NCBI RefSeq assembly: GCF_007992075.1
Contig: NZ_BJZO01000002.1
Coordinates: forward strand, 1-64,000
Reading direction: 5' to 3'
Length of the DNA stretch: 64,000 bases
DNA from: Pararhodospirillum oryzae
Lineage (GTDB): Bacteria > Pseudomonadota > Alphaproteobacteria > Rhodospirillales > Rhodospirillaceae
A program made the position numbers and the translations under genes. Of the stretch, positions 52,490 to 61,383 are shown piece by piece; within the stretch, counting starts at the first letter, position 1, and the number at the start of each line of letters is the position of its first letter. The notes under the pieces are model-generated. The model was not told where the DNA came from. It did not search any database and worked only from the letters and a program-made list of their open reading frames with translations.

Positions 52490-53806
52490 ATCGAGGGTGC
52501 GCAGGATGGTGGCCAGTCCCTCGACCAGACGGGCGAGGTCCTCGCGTTCGGCGATCAGCGGCGGGGCCAGGGCGATGGTGTCGCCCGTGGTGCGGATCAG
52601 GAAACCGGCCTCGTAGGCTTTCAAGAACGCCTGGGTCGCGCGCTGGGTCGGCTGGCCGGGAATGGGGTCCAGCTCGATGGCGCCCACCAGGCCATAGTTG
52701 CGGATGTCGATGACATGGGGCAGGCCGCGCAGGGCGTGCAGGCTGTCTTCCCAGAAGCCCGCCAGCTCGGGGCCCCGGGTCAACAGGCCTTCCTCGGCAT
52801 AGGTGTCCAAGGTGGCGAGCGCGGCGGCGGTGGCGATCGGATTGCCCGAATAGGTGTAGCCGTGGAAGAACTCGATTCCTTCCCCGGGGCCATTCATGAA
52901 GGCGTCGTGAATGCCCCGGCTCGCGATCACCGCCCCCATGGGCACCACGCCGTTGGTCAGGCCCTTGGCCACCGTCACCAGGTCGGGGGTGACGCCAAAG
53001 GCATGGGTCGCGAACGGCGCCCCCAGGCGGCCGAACCCGGTGATCACCTCGTCGAAAATCAAGAAAATGCCGTGGCGGGTGCACAGCGCGCGCAGGCGTT
53101 CCAGATAGCCGCGCGGCGGCAGCAGCACCCCGGTCGAGCCCGCCACCGGCTCGACGATCACGGCGGCGATGGTCGAGGGATCGTGCAGGGCGATCAGGCG
53201 TTCCAGATCGTCGGCGAACTCGGCGCCGTGCTCGGGCAGGCCGCGCGAAAAGGCGTTGCGCTCCGGGGCGTGGGTATGGCGCAGGTGATCGACCCCGGGC
53301 AGCAGCGGGCCAAAGGCCTTGCGGTTGGCGCCGATGCCCCCCACCGACAGGCCGCCGAAGTTGACGCCGTGATAGCCCCGCTCGCGTCCGATCAGCCGGA
53401 AGCGTCCGGGCTCGCCCCGGGCACGGTGGGCGGCCAGCGCGATCTTGAGCGCGGTTTCAACCGATTCGGATCCCGAATTGGTGAAGAACACATGCTCCAG
53501 CCCGTCGGGAAACAGGCCGGCCAGCCGGGTGGCCAGCTCGAAGACCTGGGGATGGGCCATCTGGAAGGGGGGGGCGTAGTCCATCTCGCCCACCTGGCGG
53601 CGGATGGCCTCGACGATGCGCGGCCGGTTGTGGCCGGCGTTCACGCACCACAGGCCGGAAATGGTGTCCATCACCTGGCGGCCGTCGTGGGTGGTGTAAT
53701 ACAGCCGGTCGGCCCCGACCAGCAGGCGCGGCGCCTTCTTGAACTGGCGGTTGGCGGTGAACGGCATCCAATAGGCGTCAAGATCGGTGGGAACGGGCAC
53801 AACCAT
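52487..53806 (-). CDS. Class III omega-aminotransferase (beta-alanine:pyruvate type)
   Basis: This 439 aa PLP enzyme belongs to class III aminotransferases, closest to beta-alanine:pyruvate or taurine/omega-amino acid transaminases. The N-terminus DLDAYWMPFTANRQFKKAPRL (in parts: YWMPFTANRQFK) is typical of that group. The PLP lysine is in VTVAKGLTNGVVPMGAV and the phosphate/aspartate site in FLIFDEVITGFGRLG; NSGSESVETALK and GYHGVNFGGLS are conserved. It would link omega-amines to central metabolism, possibly with the amine island upstream. A degenerate repeat lies in its upstream region. Confidence 0.92.
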   Translation of the reverse strand: MVVPVPTDLDAYWMPFTANRQFKKAPRLLVGADRLYYTTHDGRQVMDTISGLWCVNAGHNRPRIVEAIRRQVGEMDYAPPFQMAHPQVFELATRLAGLFPDGLEHVFFTNSGSESVETALKIALAAHRARGEPGRFRLIGRERGYHGVNFGGLSVGGIGANRKAFGPLLPGVDHLRHTHAPERNAFSRGLPEHGAEFADDLERLIALHDPSTIAAVIVEPVAGSTGVLLPPRGYLERLRALCTRHGIFLIFDEVITGFGRLGAPFATHAFGVTPDLVTVAKGLTNGVVPMGAVIASRGIHDAFMNGPGEGIEFFHGYTYSGNPIATAAALATLDTYAEEGLLTRGPELAGFWEDSLHALRGLPHVIDIRNYGLVGAIELDPIPGQPTQRATQAFLKAYEAGFLIRTTGDTIALAPPLIAEREDLARLVEGLATILRTLD

Positions 53807-54037
53807 GGCAAGGGCCCTTTGTCGGGAGGGGGCGGCTCTCGGCCCCGGGACCCTTTCGCTTCGGACGGCGTGCGCGGGCCAGGCCGGAGCGAAAGGGGAA
53901 TACCTGTTGTCCCTGGCATCGGTCAGGGAAAGGAGAGCCCTCGATTTCCCCCAAGGAAAAAAGAGGATATCTCAAAAAAGCTCCACGGTCTGCCCGATCC
54001 CCTGCGAGCAAGCGGACCTTGGAGCGTTTTTTGTTTT

Positions 54038-54592
54038 CTAGCTGGGCGTGCCCGGCCGGCGGCTGCGGTTGTAGTCCAGTTGCTCGCCTGTCAGCTGGAA
54101 GCCCACGTAAACGTCCTGGTCGGCGGCGCTGGCTCCGGCGTCCAGGGGAATGCGCACCCGAACCTTTTCGTCGCGCACCACCACCCGGTCCACGTTGGGC
54201 GGGAAGGTCGTGGCCACCTCGTAGGTTTGCTTGGCGGCGGGCTGGGGATAGAAGTTGGGAAGGGCGACGAAATAGTCAAAGCGGGTATCGCGCGAGCTGG
54301 CGGCCGGCCCCAGCCCGATCGCGAACGACAGCACCATTTCCACCGTGACCCCGGTTTTGTCGTAAGAGCAGGTGCCCTCGTAGCCGGTGACGCGGCCGGT
54401 CAGCTCAATGTCGGTGATGTCGCGCCCGGGCCCGGGCCGGAAGCGGGTCATCTCGGCCGTGGCGGCATCAATGCGCACCTGGGGGCAGGGCCTTGGATCT
54501 TCGCGCGAAAAAGCCTGACATCCCGTCAGGGCACAGGCGGCGCCCAGAAGCGCGAGGGCGGGCGCGGTACGCAAGAAAGCGAGGGAAGCCAT
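54038..54592 (-). CDS. Hypothetical lipoprotein
   Basis: This encodes a 184 aa lipoprotein with the lipobox LTGC at about residue 25, after the signal MASLAFLRTAPALALLGAA. The start at 54592 gives the shortest sensible signal peptide; a longer frame begins at 54664. The mature part is beta-rich with a cysteine pair (CPQV, CSYD) and regular strands (VTVEMVLSFAIGLGPA, YEVATTFPPNVDRVVVRDEKVRVRIPL in parts). It resembles small alphaproteobacterial lipoproteins of unknown function. It is divergent from thrB. Confidence 0.78.
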   Translation of the reverse strand: MASLAFLRTAPALALLGAACALTGCQAFSREDPRPCPQVRIDAATAEMTRFRPGPGRDITDIELTGRVTGYEGTCSYDKTGVTVEMVLSFAIGLGPAASSRDTRFDYFVALPNFYPQPAAKQTYEVATTFPPNVDRVVVRDEKVRVRIPLDAGASAADQDVYVGFQLTGEQLDYNRSRRPGTPS

Positions 54593-54750
54593 GGGACGGG
54601 GTCCGCTGATACGGGAAAAGGAAACGCATGCCTTTGGGATAGCGCAATCGGGGCCCAGGGGCAACGCGGGTTCCCAGGGCCCCCGGAACCTGTTACACGA
54701 TCGCCTTCCCTTTCGTTCCCGGTTCTTCTCATCAGGCGTCGAGTCGCCCC

Positions 54751-55716
54751 ATGGCCGTCTACACCGAGGTTTTCGACGATGACGTTTCCGCCTTCCTGGC
54801 GGATTACGACATCGGCCGTCTGCGTGTCCTCAAGGGCATCGCCGAGGGGGTCGAAAACTCCAACTATCTGCTGATCACCGATCAGGCCCCCTACATCCTG
54901 ACGCTGTACGAGCGTCGGGTGGATCCGGCCGATCTTCCCTTTTTCCTGGGCCTGCTGCGCCACCTCGCGGCGCGGGGCCTGCCCTGCCCGCAACCGGTGC
55001 CCGGCCGCGACGGCGAGCCCTTGCGCACCCTGGGCGGGCGCCCGGCCGCCCTGGTCACCTTCCTGGAAGGGGCGTGGGCGCGCCGGCCCGAGGTTTCGCA
55101 TTGCGCGCAACTGGGCGATGCCCTGGCCCGCCTGCACCTGGCGGGCCTGGACTATCCGCTCAGGCGCGCGAACAGCCTGGCGCTGGCTGGCTGGCATGGC
55201 CTGTTCGAGGCAGTGCGCGAAGCGGCCGACGGCGTGATCCCGGGGCTGCGGGCGCTGGTGGAAACCGAGCTTGCGTTCCTTGATGCCCATTGGCCGGCCG
55301 GTCTTCCGGCCGGGGTCATTCACGCCGACCTGTTTCCCGACAACGTGTTCTTTCTCGATGGCACGCTGTCGGGGGTGATCGATTTCTATTTCGCCTGCAA
55401 CGATTTCCTCGCCTACGATCTGGCCGTGTGCCTGAACGCCTGGTGTTTCGAGGGCGAGCGCGAGTTCAACGCCACCAAGGCGCATCACATGATCAGCCGC
55501 TATCAGAAGCACCGTCCCCTTTCCGATGCCGAGTTCGCGGCCCTGCCGCTTCTGGCCCGGGGCGCCGCGCTGCGATTCCTGCTCACGCGCCTGTACGACT
55601 GGCTGCACACCCCGCCCGGGGCCCTGGTCCGGCCCAAGGATCCGCAGGAATACGTGCACAAGCTCCGCTTCCATCAGGCGATTGGCGGGGCCGGCGCCTA
55701 TGGGGTGACGCGATGA
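54751..55716 (+). CDS. thrB: Homoserine kinase (ThrB, type II)
   Basis: ThrB phosphorylates homoserine for threonine synthesis. The 321 aa protein is of the aminoglycoside phosphotransferase-like type found in alphaproteobacteria (not the GHMP type): [30 protein letters not shown], then the catalytic [13 protein letters not shown] and [11 protein letters not shown]. The TGA overlaps the ATG of rnhA, a pairing common in alphaproteobacteria. Confidence 0.96.
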   Translation: MAVYTEVFDDDVSAFLADYDIGRLRVLKGIAEGVENSNYLLITDQAPYILTLYERRVDPADLPFFLGLLRHLAARGLPCPQPVPGRDGEPLRTLGGRPAALVTFLEGAWARRPEVSHCAQLGDALARLHLAGLDYPLRRANSLALAGWHGLFEAVREAADGVIPGLRALVETELAFLDAHWPAGLPAGVIHADLFPDNVFFLDGTLSGVIDFYFACNDFLAYDLAVCLNAWCFEGEREFNATKAHHMISRYQKHRPLSDAEFAALPLLARGAALRFLLTRLYDWLHTPPGALVRPKDPQEYVHKLRFHQAIGGAGAYGVTR

Positions 55717-56222
55717 GCGGGCCGGAAGCAGGCCCCGGGGAAACGGCGGCCCCGGCGGCCATGATCGACGCCCCTTCGTCGGCGTCCATGGTCGAGATGT
55801 TCACCGACGGCGCGTGCTCGGGCAATCCGGGGCCTGGCGGGTGGGGGGTGCTGCTGCGCTCGGGTGCCCATGAAAAGGAACTGTGGGGGGGCGAACCCGA
55901 CACCACCAACAACCGCATGGAACTGATGGCGGTGATCCAGGGCCTCGAAGCCCTGCGCCGGCCGGTGCGGGTGCGCATCCATACCGACAGCCGCTATGTC
56001 CACGATGGCATCACCGGCTGGATCAAGGGCTGGAAGCGCAACGGCTGGATGACGGCCGCGCGCAAGCCGGTCAAGAACGTGGACCTGTGGCAGCGCCTGG
56101 ACGCGGCCCTGGGCGCCCACAAGGTGGAATGGCAATGGGTGCGCGGCCACGCCGGCCATCCGGAAAACGAACGCGCCGACGCCCTGGCCCGCCAGGGCAC
56201 CGCCGACGCCCGCCGGCGCTGA
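55713..56222 (+). CDS. rnhA: Ribonuclease HI
   Basis: RNase HI removes RNA from RNA-DNA hybrids. The 169 aa protein has a short N-terminal tail and the RNase H core [41 protein letters not shown] and [17 protein letters not shown], giving the D-E-D-D catalytic set. The start overlaps the thrB stop by four bases. A convergent hairpin lies between it and purN. Confidence 0.97.
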   Translation: MSGPEAGPGETAAPAAMIDAPSSASMVEMFTDGACSGNPGPGGWGVLLRSGAHEKELWGGEPDTTNNRMELMAVIQGLEALRRPVRVRIHTDSRYVHDGITGWIKGWKRNGWMTAARKPVKNVDLWQRLDAALGAHKVEWQWVRGHAGHPENERADALARQGTADARRR

Positions 56223-56282
56223 GCTCTTTTGTCGGGTGTTCGCGGCCGCCGGGCTTTTCCGGGGCCGTGCCGGACCGGACAC

Positions 56283-56313
56283 CGCGCGGGGGAAGCCTTG
56301 CCCCCTCCGCGCG
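56283..56313. terminator. Terminator between rnhA and purN
   Basis: CGCGCGG and CCGCGCG pair with further inner G-C pairing between two convergent genes. No clear U tract is present. Confidence 0.45.
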
Positions 56314-56325
56314 CCGGACCGCCCC

Positions 56326-56994
56326 TCAGGCCTCGTCTCGTGGATTGATCAAGGTGGTGGCGGGGGAAGCGGCGCCGTCCACCAGGGCGCGGCCGTCCAC
56401 CACCCGCACCCGTCCCTCGGCCATCAGGCGCAAGGCCAGGGGATAGATCCGGTGTTCCAGGGTCAGCACCCGCGCCGCCAGGGAGTCGGGGGTGTCGTCG
56501 GGCGCGATCGCGAGCGCGGCCTGGGCCAGGATCGGGCCGTTGTCCATGTCGGGACGCACCAGGTGGACCGTGCAGCCATGCACGCGCACGCCGGCTTCCA
56601 GCGCGCGCTCATGGGTGTGCAGGCCCTTGAACGACGGCAGCAACGACGGATGAATGTTCAGCATCCGGTCTTGCCAGCGTTCCACGAATCCGGCGGTGAG
56701 CAGGCGCATGAACCCGGCCAGGCACACCAGCTCGGCCCCCACGTCCACCAGGTGGGCGTGAAGGGCCTCCTCGAAGGCGGGGCGGTCGGCATGGGCGCGG
56801 TGATCGATCACCGTGGTCGAAAGCCCGGCCGCCCGGGCCTTGGCCAGCCCCGGCGCCTCGGGACGGTTGGACACCACCGACACCAAGGTGGCGGGAAAGC
56901 CGGGCGTGGCGCAGGCCTCGATCAGGGCTTCCATGTTGCTGCCCCGACCGCTGATCAGCACCGCGACCCGCGCCGGCTTGGAAGGGCCGGTCAT
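56326..56994 (-). CDS. purN: Phosphoribosylglycinamide formyltransferase PurN
   Basis: PurN transfers the formyl group of N10-formyl-tetrahydrofolate to GAR in purine synthesis. The 222 aa protein begins [16 protein letters not shown], the GAR phosphate loop. The active-site Asn and His are in [20 protein letters not shown] (quoted in parts: [18 protein letters not shown]), and [11 protein letters not shown] supplies the Asp. Its start overlaps the purM stop by four bases, as in most bacteria. Confidence 0.97.
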   Translation of the reverse strand: MTGPSKPARVAVLISGRGSNMEALIEACATPGFPATLVSVVSNRPEAPGLAKARAAGLSTTVIDHRAHADRPAFEEALHAHLVDVGAELVCLAGFMRLLTAGFVERWQDRMLNIHPSLLPSFKGLHTHERALEAGVRVHGCTVHLVRPDMDNGPILAQAALAIAPDDTPDSLAARVLTLEHRIYPLALRLMAEGRVRVVDGRALVDGAASPATTLINPRDEA

Positions 56995-58145
56995 GCGAAC
57001 GCCTCCGCCAGGGCCTCGATCGCCACCTGGGGCGCGTCGGCGCTGGCGCGGGGCACCACGGTGCCCAGGTCGAAGACCGTTTCCCCGGCGTCGCTCAGCA
57101 CGGCGCGGGCTTCATCGACGCGCGCGGCCGGAACCACCACCACCATGCCCACGCCGCAGTTGAAGGTGCGGGCCATTTCGGCCGGGGCAATGGCACCCGC
57201 CCGGGCCAGCCAGCGGAAGACCGGCGGCATGGTCCAGGCGCGGGCATCAAGCCGGACGGCGCACGACGCGGGCAGCACGCGCGGGATGTTCTCCCAGAAG
57301 CCGCCGCCGGTGATGTGGGCGAAGGCGTGGGCGAGGCCGGCCCGGTGCACCGCGAGGCACGAACGCACGTACAGGCGGGTGGGGGTGAGCAGGGCCTCGG
57401 CCAGGGTCTGGCCGGGGGCAAAGGGCGCGGGCGACTCCCAGGCGAGTCCTTCCTGGGCCACCACCCGGCGCACCAGGGAAAAGCCGTTGGAATGAACGCC
57501 GCTGCTGGCCAGGCCCAGAAGGCGGTCGCCGGGGCTGACCAGGGCGCCGGTGAGCAGGGCCGAGCGTTCGACCGCGCCGACCGCGAATCCGGCCAGGTCA
57601 TAGTCGCCTTCCCGGTACAGACCGGGCATTTCGGCGGTCTCGCCCCCGACCAGGGCACAGCCCGATTCGCGACAGCCGGCGGCGATGCCCTTGACCACGG
57701 CGGCGGCCACCTCGACCTCCAGGCGGCCGGTGGCGTAATAATCCAGGAACATCAAGGGCTCGGCGCCCTGGACGATCAGATCATTGACGCACATGGCCAC
57801 CAGATCGATGCCCACCGTGTCGTGACGGCCGGATTCAAGCGCGATCTTCAGCTTGGTTCCGACGCCATCGGTGGCGGTGACCAGCAGCGGATCGTGGTAT
57901 CCTGCCGCCGCCAGGTCGAAGACAGCACCAAAACCCCCGAGGGCCGCGTCGGCTCCGGACCGCGCCGTCGAGGCGGCATGGGGTTTGATGGCTTGCACAA
58001 GGGCATTGCCGCTGTCTATGTCAACACCGGCATCCTTGTAGGTCAGGCCGGACGCGTGGGCGCCGGCATCGGAATGGGAAGTGGAAATGGCAGCCTCGTT
58101 GATCGCTTTGATCCCGGGTTTGGGCGCCGGCGGGCGTTCGCCCAC
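56991..58145 (-). CDS. purM: Phosphoribosylaminoimidazole synthetase PurM
   Basis: PurM (AIR synthetase) closes the imidazole ring of FGAM using ATP. The core starts [19 protein letters not shown] and contains [38 protein letters not shown] and [12 protein letters not shown], all diagnostic. The start is not clear: the GTG at 58145 (with GGAG four bases before) gives 384 aa, ATGs at 58169 and 58220 give longer forms, and family members usually begin near GLTYK. Any of these starts overlaps the divergent DUF2066 gene region. It is coupled to purN by an ATGA overlap. Confidence 0.95.
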   Translation of the reverse strand: MGERPPAPKPGIKAINEAAISTSHSDAGAHASGLTYKDAGVDIDSGNALVQAIKPHAASTARSGADAALGGFGAVFDLAAAGYHDPLLVTATDGVGTKLKIALESGRHDTVGIDLVAMCVNDLIVQGAEPLMFLDYYATGRLEVEVAAAVVKGIAAGCRESGCALVGGETAEMPGLYREGDYDLAGFAVGAVERSALLTGALVSPGDRLLGLASSGVHSNGFSLVRRVVAQEGLAWESPAPFAPGQTLAEALLTPTRLYVRSCLAVHRAGLAHAFAHITGGGFWENIPRVLPASCAVRLDARAWTMPPVFRWLARAGAIAPAEMARTFNCGVGMVVVVPAARVDEARAVLSDAGETVFDLGTVVPRASADAPQVAIEALAEAFA

Positions 58146-58218
58146 CGCGCTCCGACTCCCCTGGACCATAGCGCATGCGCCCAGCAATGCAATCCTGCGT
58201 CCGGTCCTTGGGCTCCTC

Positions 58219-59583
58219 ATGGTGCTGGGGCTGGCCGTGACGGGTCTGCCCGGGGCGGTTCAGGCACGCGACGCCTACACCGCCCCCCCCGTCGAGGTTG
58301 ACGTTTCGGGCGCGAGCCCGGTCCAGGCGCGCCAGAAGGCCATCGACGAGGGCCAAGTCAAGGCCCTGCGCGCCTTGCTGCAGTCCCTGGTCAGCCCGGC
58401 CGACCAGGGGCGCCTGCCCTCGGTCGACGCGGCCAAGGCCGATTCCATGGTGGTTGACTTCAGCCTGGCCAACGAACGCACCACGGCCAAGCGCTACCTG
58501 GCCACCTTGACCGCGCGCTTCAACGCGGCCCGGGTGGACCAGTTGCTGGCCTCGGCCGGCCTGGGCCATGCCTCGGGCCGCGAGGCCCCGGTGCTGGTCT
58601 TGCCCGTGTACCAGGAAAGCCCCTCGTCCCAGCCCCTGCTGTGGGAGGAGACCAACCCCTGGGCGGCGGCCTGGAACCGGGTGGGGACCTTGCGCGAGGG
58701 GCTGGTGCCCGTTGTCCTGGCCCTGGGCGATATCGAGGACGTGGCGGTGATCGACGGCCCCAAGGCCCTGGCCGGGGATACCACCGCCGCCGGACGCCTG
58801 GCCTCGCGCAACGGCGCGCCCGACGCCCTGATCGTGACCGTCACCGGCACGCCCCAGACCGGCCTGACCGTGACGCCGCGCGCGGCGGGTGTGTTCGCGG
58901 GGCTCAAGCCCTTCACGGTGCCCGCCGACCCCAAGGCGTTCGATCAGGCGGTGACGAAAATGCGCGCGGCCCTGGACGACGGATGGAAGGCGCTGTCGGC
59001 TGGCCCGGCTTCGGCTTCGTCGGCGGGGGCGGGGGCGGGGGCGTCGGCGACCCCGGGCATCGCGGCCTTTGGCGCGCCGTCGGGGATGCCCACGGCTTCC
59101 CTCGCGCCCCAGGTGACCCCGGCCCCCGAGGCCGCTGCCGGCCTGGGCGGCTGGCAGGTGGGAGCCGCCCCGGCACCGGGCGATCCGGCTTCGGGCATGG
59201 GGGCCCCCGCGCCGGCGACGGGTCCCGTGGGATTGACCGGCGCCGCCTCCGCGCCTTCCCCGGCCGTGGCGTCGCCCGCGAGCGGAGCCGGGACCCCGGC
59301 CGTGGTCCTGGTCCGCTACCAGTCCCTGGCGCAGTGGGTGGACATCCGCCGCCGCCTGCAGGGCCTGCCCGGGGTGGGCGCCTTGTCGTTGCAGGCGGTG
59401 ACCCGCGATCAGGCCCAGATTCTTCTGCCGTGGTCGGGGTCGATGGATGAGTTGCAGCGCCTGTTGCAAAGCCGGGGCCTGAACCTGTCGCGAAGCGGCG
59501 CCCTGTGGACCCTGGAGGCCATGGCCAATGTTCCCGCCACCGGCGTTCCGCTCATGGGAGGGGCCACCCCGCTGGCCCGCTAG
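58219..59583 (+). CDS. DUF2066 family exported protein
   Basis: This encodes about 454 aa if the ATG at 58219 is used (upstream GTG 58081 or ATG 58087 would add about 45 residues and overlap purM). An export signal covers [16 protein letters not shown]. The N-terminal 250 residues match DUF2066 of alpha- and gammaproteobacteria ([21 protein letters not shown], then [10 protein letters not shown]). A glycine/alanine/proline-rich linker of about 120 residues follows, then a C-terminal domain ([21 protein letters not shown], in parts) that may be a membrane-bound or peptidoglycan-associated module. Function unknown. Its TAG stop begins repeat B copy 3. Confidence 0.85.
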   Translation: MVLGLAVTGLPGAVQARDAYTAPPVEVDVSGASPVQARQKAIDEGQVKALRALLQSLVSPADQGRLPSVDAAKADSMVVDFSLANERTTAKRYLATLTARFNAARVDQLLASAGLGHASGREAPVLVLPVYQESPSSQPLLWEETNPWAAAWNRVGTLREGLVPVVLALGDIEDVAVIDGPKALAGDTTAAGRLASRNGAPDALIVTVTGTPQTGLTVTPRAAGVFAGLKPFTVPADPKAFDQAVTKMRAALDDGWKALSAGPASASSAGAGAGASATPGIAAFGAPSGMPTASLAPQVTPAPEAAAGLGGWQVGAAPAPGDPASGMGAPAPATGPVGLTGAASAPSPAVASPASGAGTPAVVLVRYQSLAQWVDIRRRLQGLPGVGALSLQAVTRDQAQILLPWSGSMDELQRLLQSRGLNLSRSGALWTLEAMANVPATGVPLMGGATPLAR

Positions 59584-59690
59584 GGTCCGTCCGTTTCACG
59601 TTGACGCGAACAGACCCTGGATCCCTTTGTGTGCGTTTGTCTTTTCGGGAAAAGCGGCGCCCCCTTTTCCCTGACGAACCCCAGGCATGA
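59581..59690 (+). repeat. Repeat B, copy 3, starting at the DUF2066 stop codon
   Basis: The TAG stop and the following GGTCCGTCCG match the start of copies 1 and 2; the element ends in GGGAAAAGCGG and CTTTTCCCTGAC, a perfect inner stem, with weak outer arms. It lies on the plus strand, in the opposite orientation to copies 1 and 2 but in the same sense relative to its gene. Confidence 0.78.
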
Positions 59691-59699
59691 AGAATAAAG

Positions 59700-59744
59700 C
59701 CCGGTGCTTTCCCCGGGGCCGGAGGCCTGGGGGGAAGCACCGGG
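59700..59744 (-). terminator. Strong hairpin downstream of the HMA-like gene
   Basis: CCCGGTGCTT pairs with AAGCACCGGG, extended by CCCC/GGGG, and the minus strand continues CTTTATTCTT. It looks like a terminator for minus-strand transcription coming from the HMA-like gene. Confidence 0.6.
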
Positions 59745-59785
59745 AGGGCAGGATCAGGAGAGAAGTCAACGCGCGGCGTTGGGCG

Positions 59786-59820
59786 TCCGTCAGGGAACAA
59801 CCGGCACCGCTTTTTTCGAA
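59786..59820 (+). repeat. Degenerate repeat B core beside repeat A copy 2
   Basis: GTCAGGGAACAACCGG, then CACCGCTTTTTTCGAA match the core of repeat B. The fragment touches repeat A copy 2, as the degenerate copy does at the other repeat A site. Confidence 0.5.
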
Positions 59821-59825
59821 CCAGA

Positions 59826-59928
59826 GCGCATTCCGATCAAAACGGATCAGCGAATGCGCTCTAATTTTTTGATGTTTCGCATTTTCGAACCGCCGAAACG
59901 GTGCCATTTCGGCTGAAAATGCCCTGGA
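59826..59928 (+). repeat. Dispersed repeat A, copy 2
   Basis: These 103 bp align without gaps to 35200-35302. The first part forms an inverted repeat (GAGCGCATTC at 59824 and GAATGCGCTC at 59852). Elements with GAATGCGCTCTAA are common between genes in some alphaproteobacteria. Confidence 0.8.
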
Positions 59929-60045
59929 CTGGAACTGGATCACCTTGAGCCAACTTGGCCCAGTTTCAGTCTGATTCCATAAATTTTAGAGTAAGTTCGA
60001 GGCTGGGTTGGGCCAAGAAATGGCCCAACCTGATCTCGGATTACT
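59929..60045. other. Remainder of the 59.6-60.0 kb repeat island
   Basis: Together with the repeats and hairpin above this forms a 462-bp gene-free island between DUF2066 and the HMA-like gene. It also holds a perfect hairpin GGTTGGGCCA / TGGCCCAACC at 60006-60030, 16 bp beyond the HMA-like stop codon, which may be its first terminator. Confidence 0.55.
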
Positions 60046-60462
60046 CTAGCGGATCGCCGCCGCGACCAGCGAGGCCACGCCCCGTTCCACGCTGGTCCGT
60101 AGCAAGGCGCCAAACAACGCCTTGCCCAGGGCACTGCCCACCGTGGTCGCAAGGCTGCCGGCCAGGGGGGCCAGCGCCAGGCCCGACGCCGAGGGAAGCA
60201 CCGCCAGGGGAAGGGAGGACAGGAACGGGGCGGGAGACTCCTGGGTCTCTTGCAGCGCGTCCACCTGGGCCAGGATGTCGTCGCCCGACACCCTTTGCGG
60301 ATCAAACAACACGATCAGACTGTGCGAGCGCGGGTTCAAGGTCACCTCGTTCACGCCGGGGCAGGCGGCCAGGGACCGGCACAGCCGCCGGGTGGGCTCG
60401 TCGGATCCAAAAGCCCGGTTCTTCACGCGAAGACGACCCGGAACATGATGCACGTAGGACAT
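60046..60462 (-). CDS. HMA_2-like small protein without metal-binding cysteine pair
   Basis: This 138 aa protein starts YVHHVPGRLRVKNRAFG, the pattern of HMA_2-type domains related to heavy-metal-associated domains, and continues CPGVNEVTLNPRSHSLIVLFDP, the central HMA strand-helix pattern. The CxxC metal pair is absent; only CPGV has a cysteine. The second half (about 75-138) is hydrophobic with GLALAPLAGSLATTVGSALG, perhaps one or two membrane or membrane-associated helices. Such proteins are found in Rhodospirillaceae, sometimes near metal transport genes, but their role is unknown. It is divergent from the zinc-ribbon/EAL operon. Confidence 0.75.
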   Translation of the reverse strand: MSYVHHVPGRLRVKNRAFGSDEPTRRLCRSLAACPGVNEVTLNPRSHSLIVLFDPQRVSGDDILAQVDALQETQESPAPFLSSLPLAVLPSASGLALAPLAGSLATTVGSALGKALFGALLRTSVERGVASLVAAAIR

Positions 60463-60837
60463 GAGCGGCCTCCAGGGCGATCAGGACATCTTGGGTCCGA
60501 ATGATACGCATTCGCGACTTCCCGGCAACCCCCCATCCCGCGCGGCGGGTCGTTTGATAACCCATAGTCCTGGTAATAGATCTAAGTTCTAGAAAAAAAT
60601 TCTATCCAAAAGCGCCCGCGAACCGAAAGGGAACGGGTGGAAACGGAAGCTTGATAACCCATTTGTTAAGGGGCCTGCCAACGACCCGAAGGGCCCGAAG
60701 TCCCAGCGGCGCCAGGGGTTAGGGCGTGTCTTGGGGCTGGGTGAAAGTAAGGTGCAATTGCGCATTGATGTTGCGAGTGCCTCGTAACCGCAATACCCTA
60801 CGGAAAGTAAGCGTTTGCCGGATCTCCCGCGACGCAG
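60463..60837. other. Divergent control region of the HMA-like gene and EAL operon
   Basis: These 375 bp carry a 12-bp direct repeat (TTGATAACCCAT at 60554-60565 and 60651-60662), an AT-rich segment with inverted repeat TAGAA-AAAAA-TTCTA near 60589, and GAAAGTAAG twice near 60741 and 60802. They probably hold the promoters for both directions. No gene is seen. Confidence 0.5.
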
Positions 60838-61383
60838 ATGGAAAGACCCCGAGGCATGACTCTTCCTTCTTCCGACCCGGCCCCGCTGACCAGGGAAACC
60901 CTGCTGAGCGACGCCCAGGCCGCCCAGGCCCTCCTGGAAACCCTGCGCTGGCCGCGCGGACGGCCGCTTTGTCCCCACTGCGGCTTTCGTCACAGCTACC
61001 GTCTGGCCGGGCCGGGTTCGCCCGGGGTGCGCTTCAAATGCGCCCGTTGCCGCAAGCAGTACTCGGTGCGCCGGGGCACGGTGCTGGAACGCTCCAACGT
61101 CTCGGAAGGCCGCTGGCTGCTGGCGTTGTGGCTGGCGGTCACGGCGCCGGGGGCGGATCTGGCGCGGCGCATTCATCGGGCGACCGGGGTGAGCCCGAAA
61201 ACCGCCTGGGCCATGGCGGGCCGCATCGCCGCGCATCCCGACGACCCGGTGCTGGTGGGCCTGCGCCGGGAGTTCGAACGCGCCACGCCCCTGGTTGCCG
61301 GGCTGGGGTGGGAAGGCGGTGCCGTGCCCGTGTCGATGTCGTCGAAATCCGTCAGCCTGGGCCGTTTGGAGATGCACCCATGA
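60838..61383 (+). CDS. IS1595-type zinc-ribbon protein lacking the transposase catalytic domain
   Basis: This 181 aa protein resembles the N-terminal part of IS1595-family transposases: CPHCGFRHSYRL and FKCARCRKQYSVRRGTVLE form the zinc ribbon, and SPKTAWAMAGRIAAHP looks like the helical HTH region. The DDE catalytic domain is absent, and the frame closes cleanly with its TGA overlapping the ATG of the next gene. There are no flanking terminal inverted repeats that I could see. It is therefore probably a domesticated DNA-binding protein and not a broken IS. The ATG at 60856 is an alternative start. Confidence 0.8.
   Translation: MERPRGMTLPSSDPAPLTRETLLSDAQAAQALLETLRWPRGRPLCPHCGFRHSYRLAGPGSPGVRFKCARCRKQYSVRRGTVLERSNVSEGRWLLALWLAVTAPGADLARRIHRATGVSPKTAWAMAGRIAAHPDDPVLVGLRREFERATPLVAGLGWEGGAVPVSMSSKSVSLGRLEMHP

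Noticed and set aside
53920-53990. GGTCAGGGAAAGGAGAGC followed by A-rich sequence, perhaps another repeat B
   Set aside because: Only the first ten or so bases match; the inner stem is absent and it is not at a stop codon.
59593-59601. GTTTCACGT, resembling half of a parS site (TGTTTCACGTGAAACA)
   Set aside because: It lies in repeat B, the other half is missing, and the other copies of the repeat do not keep it.
60838-61383. Insertion sequence of the IS1595 family
   Set aside because: The catalytic domain, terminal inverted repeats and target duplication are absent, and the gene is tightly overlapped with its neighbour.
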